From positions 1-6,180 of the forward strand of contig JAHFCY010000197.1 in assembly GCA_023249255.1 (NCBI GenBank): 6,180 nucleotides of DNA, given 5' to 3'. The stretch comes from Candidatus Lindowiibacteriota bacterium (GTDB lineage Bacteria > Lindowbacteria > 2-12-FULL-62-27). Below the pieces are notes generated by a model that saw only the letters and a program-made list of their open reading frames with translations, made no database searches and was not told the DNA's origin. The position numbers were made by a program, and so were the translations under genes. This document shows, piece by piece, positions 1 through 5,245 of this stretch (the first letter of the stretch is position 1; every line of letters starts with the position of its first letter).

Positions 1-2
1 TG

Positions 3-1091
3 TCCCGGCAAAAACGAATGCTGACGCCCCAGTCCTGGTGGATGCGGGCGGCGCACGAAGCTGCGCGATGGGCGGCCAATCAGGGATGGACACTGGTCGG
101 AAGCGGTGGGACGATCCCATACGATTTTGTCCGATGGGCCTATCAACATCACGGCGGAAGGGTCGATCGGATTGATCCGGAAAAACCCCGTCGGAGCCGG
201 ACGGAACGACAGCGTGGCTTGAAGGATCGCGACCGGCACGTGATGGAGCGGGCCGACATGCTGATCGCCGTGGCCGTGCGAGCCGGCGGGATCATGGAAG
301 ACGAAGGAATGAAGGCGATCCGGGAAGGCAAATCGGTGTGGGCCGTGCGACCTCCGTCGCGGGCGGGAGAATTTCGAGGCGGATGGAATTTACTCGGCGC
401 GGGTGCGAAGGAACTTGTGTTACCGAACCTGAACGCCTTCCATGCGAAGGCAGACACGGGGCAGGCGGGGGGCGGGAAGCGAACCGGATCCGATATCGAA
501 CTGGTGTGCCTCGGCGAAACCAACGGCCTGTGGGAACGCCGGCCCATTCCGGAATCGTATCTCTGGCATTTCACCCGGTCCTGTCCCGGTCCGTGGCCCG
601 GACAAAGCATGGATGAATATTTTTGTTCGCTGATTCAAAATTCGGCCGATGCCGGGCATTTTGCGCTTGATGCGCTGATCCGGATTCTGACCGAACGGAC
701 AATCCGTGCCTCGTCCAAAATCATTCGCGGGAAATATCCGGTCGTGTGTTTCACGAATGAACATCCCGAGACCCTGGTGTCCAACCGAAGATTCCGGCCG
801 GCCCTGGCGCGGTGGGATTTTGAGCCGTACGCGATCGGCGTCTTGAAGGACGAGGCGGAAAAGGCCGGCGCCAAGCCGGTCCGATATTTGGCCTCGGCGG
901 AATTTCGCCGGCTCAATTCAGTTGATCGCCCCTATTTTCAGAAATCAGATGAGGGATCGATAGACTGGCGGCATGAACGGGAATGGCGAACCGCCGGCGA
1001 TTTCGATCTGACGCATATCGATCCCGCCGGAATTCGTGTCGTGATTTTGACCGGGGAAGAGACTCCGTTTCGCACGCGAATGCGCGGATAA
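3..1091 (+). CDS. SLOG/DprA-like domain fused to AbiGi/DUF2971-like C-terminal domain, 5' partial
   Basis: Two-domain protein of unknown function. The frame is open to the window edge and the codons before the first ATG (position 18) read SRQKR. SLOG/DprA-like folds start with a strand ending in GSR, so the true start is probably outside the window. Numbering from that ATG, residues 1-112 look Rossmann-like: WTLVGSGGTIPYD at 24-36 sits where DprA has its glycine-rich loop, and RDRHVMERADMLIAV (71-85) plus EGKSVWAVRP (103-112) match the second half of that fold, including the usual AD before a hydrophobic strand. Residues about 178-346 form another domain, with HFTR at 184-187, VVCFT at 242-246, YAIG at 271-274, PVRY at 287-290 and WRHEREWR at 317-324. 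This pattern resembles AbiGi/DUF2971-type proteins, some tied to abortive infection. A sensor-effector defence protein is inference. It converges on the RHH gene, with 14 nt between stops. Confidence 0.7.
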   Translation, partial: SRQKRMLTPQSWWMRAAHEAARWAANQGWTLVGSGGTIPYDFVRWAYQHHGGRVDRIDPEKPRRSRTERQRGLKDRDRHVMERADMLIAVAVRAGGIMEDEGMKAIREGKSVWAVRPPSRAGEFRGGWNLLGAGAKELVLPNLNAFHAKADTGQAGGGKRTGSDIELVCLGETNGLWERRPIPESYLWHFTRSCPGPWPGQSMDEYFCSLIQNSADAGHFALDALIRILTERTIRASSKIIRGKYPVVCFTNEHPETLVSNRRFRPALARWDFEPYAIGVLKDEAEKAGAKPVRYLASAEFRRLNSVDRPYFQKSDEGSIDWRHEREWRTAGDFDLTHIDPAGIRVVILTGEETPFRTRMRG

Positions 1092-1105
1092 CGGCGCGGG
1101 AAAGG

Positions 1106-1300
1106 TCAGCCGCGACCCGAACGGGGTTTGGCGACGCGCCCCATATCCTGCCGGCGACGGCCCCCCTCCGGAATCGGCCGCGTAAGCCCTACGCGCAATA
1201 CTTCCCGCACAATCGACGACATGGACCGATGGTGGGAGAACGCCAGCCGTTTCAATTTTTCGTGCAGTGTATCATCGAGACCAATCAACAATCGTTTCAT
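1106..1300 (-). CDS. Ribbon-helix-helix (CopG/Arc-like) repressor or antitoxin-like protein
   Basis: A 64-residue DNA-binding protein of ribbon-helix-helix shape. Residues 1-9 (MKRLLIGLD) form the beta-ribbon, with alternating residues that would face the DNA major groove. Residues 11-26 (TLHEKLKRLAFSHHRS) fit helix 1, and MSSIVREVLRVGL (27-39) fits helix 2 with its usual S-x-I-V-R-E pattern. The last 20 or so residues are basic and rich in Gly, Arg and Pro. The ATG at 1300 is chosen because AAGGAGG lies 6 nt upstream. A longer in-frame version from 1327 would start inside the palindromic operator and has no such site. RHH proteins of this size act as dimers, either as autoregulating antitoxins or as small repressors. 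No toxin gene lies beside it: downstream is the convergent gene ending at 1091, and upstream is the 3' end of an SDR gene. The family is clear; the role is not. Confidence 0.85.
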   Translation of the reverse strand: MKRLLIGLDDTLHEKLKRLAFSHHRSMSSIVREVLRVGLTRPIPEGGRRRQDMGRVAKPRSGRG

Positions 1301-1306
1301 GATGAT

Positions 1307-1313
1307 CCTCCTT
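1307..1313 (-). promoter_or_regulatory. Strong ribosome binding site of the RHH gene
   Basis: On the minus strand AAGGAGG is followed by 6 nt (ATCATC) and then ATGAAACGA. This is a near-perfect Shine-Dalgarno match at the best spacing, and it decides the start at 1300 over the ATG at 1327. It is the strongest ribosome binding site I found in the window. Confidence 0.9.
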
Positions 1314-1314
1314 G

Positions 1315-1366
1315 AAAGTGATATCATGATATCATGATATATATCATGATATCATGATATCACTTT
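1315..1366. promoter_or_regulatory. 52-bp perfect palindrome of TGATATCA octamers, probable RHH operator
   Basis: The sequence from 1315 (AAAGTG) to 1366 (CACTTT) equals its own reverse complement without a mismatch; the centre is 1340/1341 and symmetry stops at 1314/1367. Inside it, TGATATCA occurs perfectly at 1319-1326, 1327-1334, 1347-1354 and 1355-1362. The middle unit at 1335-1346 is expanded to 12 bp (TGATATATATCA). RHH dimers commonly bind short tandem palindromic sites cooperatively. The palindrome ends 14 nt before the RHH start codon, so autoregulation is the natural reading. The RHH promoter probably lies in it: TATCAT at 1339-1334 (minus strand) is a good -10, which would give a leader of about 27 nt containing the ribosome binding site; no clear -35 was found. 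The stretch is AT-rich against a GC-rich background. No T-run follows, so it is not an intrinsic terminator. Confidence 0.8.
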
Positions 1367-1489
1367 ACATCCCACGGCATTGAAATCAAGCGCGGACGGA
1401 CAAGGTGGAGGCCGGGGCCATGGAAGTGGTCGCGTTTATCGTCGCCGTCTCGACAAACCTCTTATTCGCGGGTTGTCGGTCTCCCGTCG

Positions 1490-2467
1490 TCACAGAATCC
1501 CCTGCTGTTTGTACCACTGGACTGTCTCGCGGATTCCCACGTCCAGAGGCGTGACGGGAATCCCCAGTTCCGTCCGCGCCTTGGTGAAATCGACGGCCGT
1601 GCCGCGCTGCATGGCTTCGACCTGCGCTCGCATGACGGTGAATTTTTTCCCGAACAGCGCATACAGTCTCGGGACGATTTCGACGCCCAGCTCGATCAGC
1701 CATTCTGGAACGTGAATGATGGGCCTGCGGGTCCCGGTGGCTTCATCCAGTTTTTTGAGAAACTCGATCAACGTCACTTCCTCTCCACCGATCAGATACT
1801 TGTGCCCGGGACGGCCCTTCTCCATCGCCAGGATCTGCGCCGACGCCGCGTCCTTGACATAGACCAGGTTGCACGGAGAATCGAGAAAACTGATCAGGCG
1901 GATCTTCGGTTTGAGATGCAGTTTGAAAAATTCGCCCAGGGTATGGGTGTCGCGCGGGCCGTAGACGATCGTGGGATTGAGCACGGTGACGGGCAATCCC
2001 CGGGCGCCGTATTCGTAGGCCACCATCTCTCCCTGGTATTTTGTGAACGTATAGGGCGCTGAATAGGGACTGCGGTGGATATTGCTCTCGTTGATCCGCT
2101 CGCGGCCTTCTTTCATGGTGACACAACTGCTGGTGTGGACGACCTTCTTCACGCCTTTCTTCATCGCCGCTTCCATGACATTGCGTGTGCCGAGGACGTT
2201 GACGGTGAAGAACGTCTCAACCGGCGTGGTCGGCGTGTTCAGCGCGGCGGCCAGATGGAACACCCGGTCCACGCCCTCCATCACCCGTTCGACAAACGCG
2301 GCGTCGCGGATGTCCCCGACGTGCCGCGTCACGGCAAGATGCGCATCCAGATGCTGGATCGGATCCTTGTCATAGAGAATGACGGAGACATCGTCCCCCC
2401 GTCCAACCAGCCTTTCAACCAGATGACTTCCCACAAAGCCGGCGGCGCCTGTCACAAGTGTTTTCAT
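1490..2467 (-). CDS. Extended SDR, dihydroflavonol reductase/HpnA-like NAD(P)-dependent epimerase or reductase
   Basis: A full-length 325-residue extended short-chain dehydrogenase/reductase of the NAD-dependent epimerase/dehydratase superfamily. The N-terminus has the cofactor-binding GxxGxxG (TGAAGFVGSH, residues 6-15), GD at 51-52, HLAA at 71-74 and N90 in the VNVLGT segment. The catalytic set is present: TSS at 112-114 and the YTFTK pair Y139/K143. NPTIVYGPRD (164-173), NLVYVKDAA (200-208) and KYLIGGEEVT (223-232) follow the pattern of dihydroflavonol-4-reductase and the hopanoid-associated HpnA group rather than classic UDP-glucose epimerases. The substrate cannot be read from sequence; a sugar nucleotide, a glycolipid or a ketone-bearing lipid are all possible. 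GGAG lies 5 nt before the ATG, supporting this start. It follows the glycosyltransferase gene on the same strand after 57 nt, so co-transcription is likely, though a possible promoter of its own lies in that gap. It acts in the cytoplasm; no signal peptide is seen. Confidence 0.9.
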   Translation of the reverse strand: MKTLVTGAAGFVGSHLVERLVGRGDDVSVILYDKDPIQHLDAHLAVTRHVGDIRDAAFVERVMEGVDRVFHLAAALNTPTTPVETFFTVNVLGTRNVMEAAMKKGVKKVVHTSSCVTMKEGRERINESNIHRSPYSAPYTFTKYQGEMVAYEYGARGLPVTVLNPTIVYGPRDTHTLGEFFKLHLKPKIRLISFLDSPCNLVYVKDAASAQILAMEKGRPGHKYLIGGEEVTLIEFLKKLDEATGTRRPIIHVPEWLIELGVEIVPRLYALFGKKFTVMRAQVEAMQRGTAVDFTKARTELGIPVTPLDVGIRETVQWYKQQGIL

Positions 2468-2476
2468 CCTGACTCC

Positions 2477-2505
2477 ATACTATGTGGATTTTGGGAATAT
2501 CTCAA
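2477..2505 (-). promoter_or_regulatory. Candidate sigma70-type promoter of the minus-strand SDR gene
   Basis: On the minus strand TTGAGA (2505-2500) is followed by a 17-nt spacer and TAGTAT (2482-2477). These match the -35 and -10 consensus at 5/6 and 4/6 positions. The -10 ends only 9 nt before the ATG, which would leave a very short leader and cut into the GGAG ribosome binding site. Read-through from the glycosyltransferase gene may therefore be the main route. Confidence 0.3.
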
Positions 2506-2524
2506 TCTTTTGATCGCATTTGTG

Positions 2525-4186
2525 TCATGGATCGTTCCTCGGCGTCAGACGATAGAGATAAAACGGCGGATAGGCGGAAGCGAGGGGCATGGCCTGCAGA
2601 CGTTTTGAGACGGCCACAAGCCGTCCGTCGGACCGATCCATGCCGTCAATGAACAGGAAGTAATCGGCTTCAAGCCGCTCCACATCGCTCCAGGCTTCAA
2701 ATGGAAGAATTTGTTCGATAAAGATAAAGCTTTCGCGCCGACGTTCGCTTGCCTGCTCGGCGCGCGTTTCAACGTCCAGATTCAGAAACCGGTAGGCGGG
2801 CACGGCCGTGTCCGTCTCCACGATTTTCGATATCCACTCATACATCTGCTCATTGCCGATATTGTAGTCGATGCCCAGAGGATTCGGGATGTTCTTGAAC
2901 CGCTCGATGCGCGCCCGAAGCTCCTCCGGCATCGGAAAGAGGCGGCCCTTCCACGTTCCGGGCGACATGACGGCAATCCTTGCGCCGCGGGGCACGTTCG
3001 CCTTGATCCACTCAATCGTCTGGTGGGCCGGAACGGGCTTGAGATAATTTCGCGTGTTGGAAATCACAGGCAGCACCTCCGAGCCGGGAAGAAACGCGAG
3101 ATGGGACGCAAGAACGAGCGCTCCGAGAGCCTCCCCGCCGCCCGGACGCCATTTCGAAATGTGCGCCACGCCGGCCGCCAGAATCAGCGTGATCGCAGGC
3201 CAGAGAACCAGAAAATAGTTCGGACCCAGATGGTGGCCCATCCGCAGAAGATAGACCACGGAAGGCAGAACCAGTCCGAGCCATTTGAAGGCCCTCGATC
3301 CGAGAGGGTGACGCAGACCCGCAAGAAGGAGAAACAGGCCCGGGAGGGTCAGGCCCGTCAGAAGCAACGATTTGAAAGCGGACACGATTTCGGTCGCATG
3401 GCTTTGGGCGGCCTCCGCGCCCAGACGCTGTCCAAGTTCTTCCCGGAGCGCGGCGAAAAACGTGCCGGGGGACAAAAAAACGGCGGGGGTCGTCAACGCA
3501 ACCGCCAGGCCGAAAATGAGGACGGCCGCAACAACATGCCGGAACCTCCGACGCATCAGAGCCAGCGCCAGTACTGCCGCGATGAGAATCCCGCCCGGAA
3601 GTTTCGCGCTGCATGAAAGAGCGGCGAAAATCGACGCCCATGCAAGCGGCGGCGCCGTCCCCTCTTCGTCGTAACGCGCAAGCTGGATCAGGCAGAGCGC
3701 GCCGAAGAGGGCGTTCAATAAGTCCACGATGGCGTAACGGCTGGCGTCCACGTGATAGGCCGTAAACGCGCCGATCGCCGCCGCCCATAGTCCACCCCGT
3801 TCGCCCAGAAACCTCCGTCCGAGACAGTAGACCGCCCAGATGGAGAGCATGGCGAGAACCGCTTGGTTGGTCCGGTCGATCAGATAAAACGGCGAGTGAT
3901 CGACAAAATAGGATTTGGCGAAATCAAACGCGCCTCCGAAAACCCCGGCGGCACGGCCGATGACATAATAAACTCCGAACTCCGCCAGAAGCAGATACCA
4001 GAGAAGCCCCTTGCCGACGAAATGCGGATCCAGGTCATGGGTGGCGCCCATTCGGAGCGCAATATTGACGATTCTCTGCTCCTGTTCCTGATAGGAAAAA
4101 GGCAGACCGTACCTCACGGTGGAAATTCGGACCAGAAAGGCGAGGGCGAGGATGAGAAACAAAAGAAGGCTGTGCGATCGGCTCAC
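2525..4186 (-). CDS. GT39/PMT-like membrane glycosyltransferase
   Basis: A multi-pass membrane protein of the GT-C type, resembling dolichyl/undecaprenyl-phosphate-sugar-dependent transferases (GT39, PMT_2). Such enzymes take a sugar from a polyprenyl-phosphate carrier on the outer face of the cytoplasmic membrane. Numbering from the GTG at 4186 (553 residues), TM1 is about 6-24, followed by the first outer loop with YGLPFSYQEQEQRIV (26-40) and DPHFVGKG (53-60). About ten more hydrophobic segments run to about 370, then a soluble, probably periplasmic domain (about 372-553). The loop is where relatives carry an Asp-Glu pair (often PDE); here it reads QE, so the usual Asp is Gln35, while D155 in SRYAIVD fits the second conserved acidic site. 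The start is uncertain: the frame also allows GTG at 4276 (583 residues). Neither start has a ribosome binding site. I prefer 4186 because it leaves room for divergent promoters and puts TM1 near the N-terminus, as usual in the family. Confidence 0.82.
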   Translation of the reverse strand: MSRSHSLLLFLILALAFLVRISTVRYGLPFSYQEQEQRIVNIALRMGATHDLDPHFVGKGLLWYLLLAEFGVYYVIGRAAGVFGGAFDFAKSYFVDHSPFYLIDRTNQAVLAMLSIWAVYCLGRRFLGERGGLWAAAIGAFTAYHVDASRYAIVDLLNALFGALCLIQLARYDEEGTAPPLAWASIFAALSCSAKLPGGILIAAVLALALMRRRFRHVVAAVLIFGLAVALTTPAVFLSPGTFFAALREELGQRLGAEAAQSHATEIVSAFKSLLLTGLTLPGLFLLLAGLRHPLGSRAFKWLGLVLPSVVYLLRMGHHLGPNYFLVLWPAITLILAAGVAHISKWRPGGGEALGALVLASHLAFLPGSEVLPVISNTRNYLKPVPAHQTIEWIKANVPRGARIAVMSPGTWKGRLFPMPEELRARIERFKNIPNPLGIDYNIGNEQMYEWISKIVETDTAVPAYRFLNLDVETRAEQASERRRESFIFIEQILPFEAWSDVERLEADYFLFIDGMDRSDGRLVAVSKRLQAMPLASAYPPFYLYRLTPRNDP

Positions 4187-4193
4187 GGAATGA

Positions 4194-4224
4194 ATTGTAA
4201 CCTGAAACCATCGTGTGATGTCAA
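4194..4224 (-). promoter_or_regulatory. Candidate promoter of the glycosyltransferase gene
   Basis: On the minus strand a perfect TTGACA (4224-4219) is followed by 19 nt and TACAAT (4199-4194, 5/6 match). The spacer is longer than the ideal 17. The -10 ends 7 nt before the GTG at 4186, so a transcript from it would start at or next to that codon, giving a leaderless or nearly leaderless message. If the gene really starts at 4276, this box lies within the coding sequence and is probably chance. Confidence 0.35.
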
Positions 4225-4262
4225 TGCGCGTGCGGCCGGCGCCCCGGATGCTCGCGGGGATA

Positions 4263-4291
4263 TTGACATTTGTCACGATTGTGGTGATAAG
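4263..4291 (+). promoter_or_regulatory. Candidate promoter of the plus-strand SDR gene, with overlapping inverted repeat
   Basis: A perfect TTGACA (4263-4268) is followed by 17 nt and GATAAG (4286-4291, 4/6 match to TATAAT). The -10 ends 5 nt before the ATG at 4297, so the message would be leaderless or nearly so. The only ribosome-binding-like sequence is AAGGGGGG, running directly into the ATG. The -35 overlaps a short inverted repeat, TGACA-TT-TGTCA (4264-4275), which could be an operator half-site pair but is short enough to be chance. Confidence 0.35.
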
Positions 4292-4296
4292 GGGGG

Positions 4297-5238
4297 ATGA
4301 AAATTCTGGTGACGGGTGGCGGCGGATTTCTCGGAAGCGTGGTGGTCCGGGCCCTGGCCGGAAGACACGAAGTGGTCAGTCTCGACCACGGCCGGCACTA
4401 CGACGCCTTGAAAAAAAAAATTCCCATGGGTGTGGACTGGAAACGCGGAGACATTCTGGACGAGGCCGCCGTGGCTGAAGCCCTCCAGGGCGTCGAGGCC
4501 GTGATCCACACGGCGGGGACTGTCGGCGAGAGGCGATGCAAGGCCGATCCCGCCGTCAGCGAACGGATGAACGTCGCGGGCACGGAGATTCTTGTCCGGG
4601 CGGCAGTCCGGCAAAAGGTCAAACGGGTTTTCTACACATCGACCTACTGGGTCTATTCGACGTACACGCCAAGGCCGCTTCCCATTCCCGAAGACTCCGA
4701 ACTCATGACGGACAGCCTTTACGGTGAACAGAAAGCCCGTTCAGAAAAAATGATCCGGGAATCGGGACTGCCCCACGCGATTTTCCGGATCGCCGCGCTC
4801 TATGGTTACGGCACGGGCGTGGGATCGCAGTGGGAAAATCTGATCGGGAAATTCGTGCTGGCGGCATTCGAAGGCCGTCCCCTCACGATCTTCGGCGACG
4901 GACTTCAGAAGATTGATTTCGTGTGCGTGGACGACGCGGCGCGGGTGATGGCCGACCTGCTGGACCGGCCGGGCGGTGGGAGCCGGATTTTCAACTTGGG
5001 CGGCGGGCGGGCCGTGAGCGTGATGGAGGCCGCGCGCGCGTTCTCCGAAGAGATGCGCAAGTCCACGGGCCGGACGATTGAAATCCGGACGGAGCCGGCG
5101 CCGCCGGGCAAAGTCTGGCCCGATAAGTGGCTTTCGGTCGACCGGCTCCGCGGATTTTTTCCTTCGTATCCGTTCACGCCCCTTGAGGAGGGTATCCGCC
5201 GGACAATCGAGGACTATCGTGTTGCCCGCGCGGCATGA
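4297..5238 (+). CDS. Extended SDR, nucleotide-sugar epimerase/dehydratase
   Basis: A complete 313-residue extended SDR acting in the cytoplasm on an activated sugar or similar substrate. The start is fixed by the fold: MKILVTGGGGFLGS begins with the first Rossmann strand and GxxGxxG (G7, G10, G13). An acidic residue at the end of strand 2 (D30) suggests preference for NAD(H). D52 (KRGDILD), HTAG (71-74) and MNVAGT (91-96) follow the family order. The catalytic residues are S115/T116 (YTST) and the Y142-x-x-x-K146 pair (LYGEQK). TIFGDGLQKIDFVCVDDAA (197-215) is the typical substrate-side motif of UDP- or dTDP-sugar epimerases and dehydratases, as is FNLGGG at 232-237. Whether it epimerises, dehydrates or reduces cannot be told. 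The next gene starts 7 nt downstream and encodes a sugar aminotransferase, suggesting a shared amino-sugar pathway. An in-frame run of ten A lies at codons 39-42. The gene is divergent from the glycosyltransferase gene. Confidence 0.9.
   Translation: MKILVTGGGGFLGSVVVRALAGRHEVVSLDHGRHYDALKKKIPMGVDWKRGDILDEAAVAEALQGVEAVIHTAGTVGERRCKADPAVSERMNVAGTEILVRAAVRQKVKRVFYTSTYWVYSTYTPRPLPIPEDSELMTDSLYGEQKARSEKMIRESGLPHAIFRIAALYGYGTGVGSQWENLIGKFVLAAFEGRPLTIFGDGLQKIDFVCVDDAARVMADLLDRPGGGSRIFNLGGGRAVSVMEAARAFSEEMRKSTGRTIEIRTEPAPPGKVWPDKWLSVDRLRGFFPSYPFTPLEEGIRRTIEDYRVARAA
4411..4420 (+). repeat. Run of ten A inside the SDR coding sequence
   Basis: Ten consecutive A encode Lys39-Lys41 and the first base of Ile42. 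It is the longest homopolymer I saw in the window. Loss of one A puts a stop at 4502-4504, and gain of one A puts a stop at 4476-4478. Runs of this length are known sites of polymerase and RNA polymerase slippage, and also of sequencing error. Confidence 0.95.
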
Positions 5239-5245
5239 CCATCTC

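Noticed and set aside
149-764. Minus-strand open frames opposite the first gene
   Set aside because: Their products are Ser/Arg/Pro-rich with no recognisable motif, and they lie fully within the better supported plus-strand frame.
1301-1327. Upstream start (ATG at 1327) for the RHH gene, adding nine residues
   Set aside because: That start lies inside the palindrome and lacks a ribosome binding site. The ATG at 1300 has AAGGAGG at ideal spacing and starts directly with the beta-ribbon.
1315-1366. Palindrome as a transposon end, att site or CRISPR-like repeat
   Set aside because: There is no target-site duplication, no integrase or transposase nearby, and no spacer-like unique sequence between units. 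Its position just before the RHH gene fits an operator better.
1451-1478. Hairpin CGACAA...TTGTCG just after the minus-strand SDR stop, considered as a terminator
   Set aside because: The stem is eight pairs with one mismatch and a 10-nt loop, and no T-run follows in the direction of transcription. It is not a convincing intrinsic terminator.
2711-3616. Plus-strand open frame of about 300 codons opposite the glycosyltransferase
   Set aside because: It is an antisense shadow: the product is rich in Arg, Gln, Asn and His with no domain or membrane pattern, while the minus strand gives a clear multi-pass membrane enzyme.
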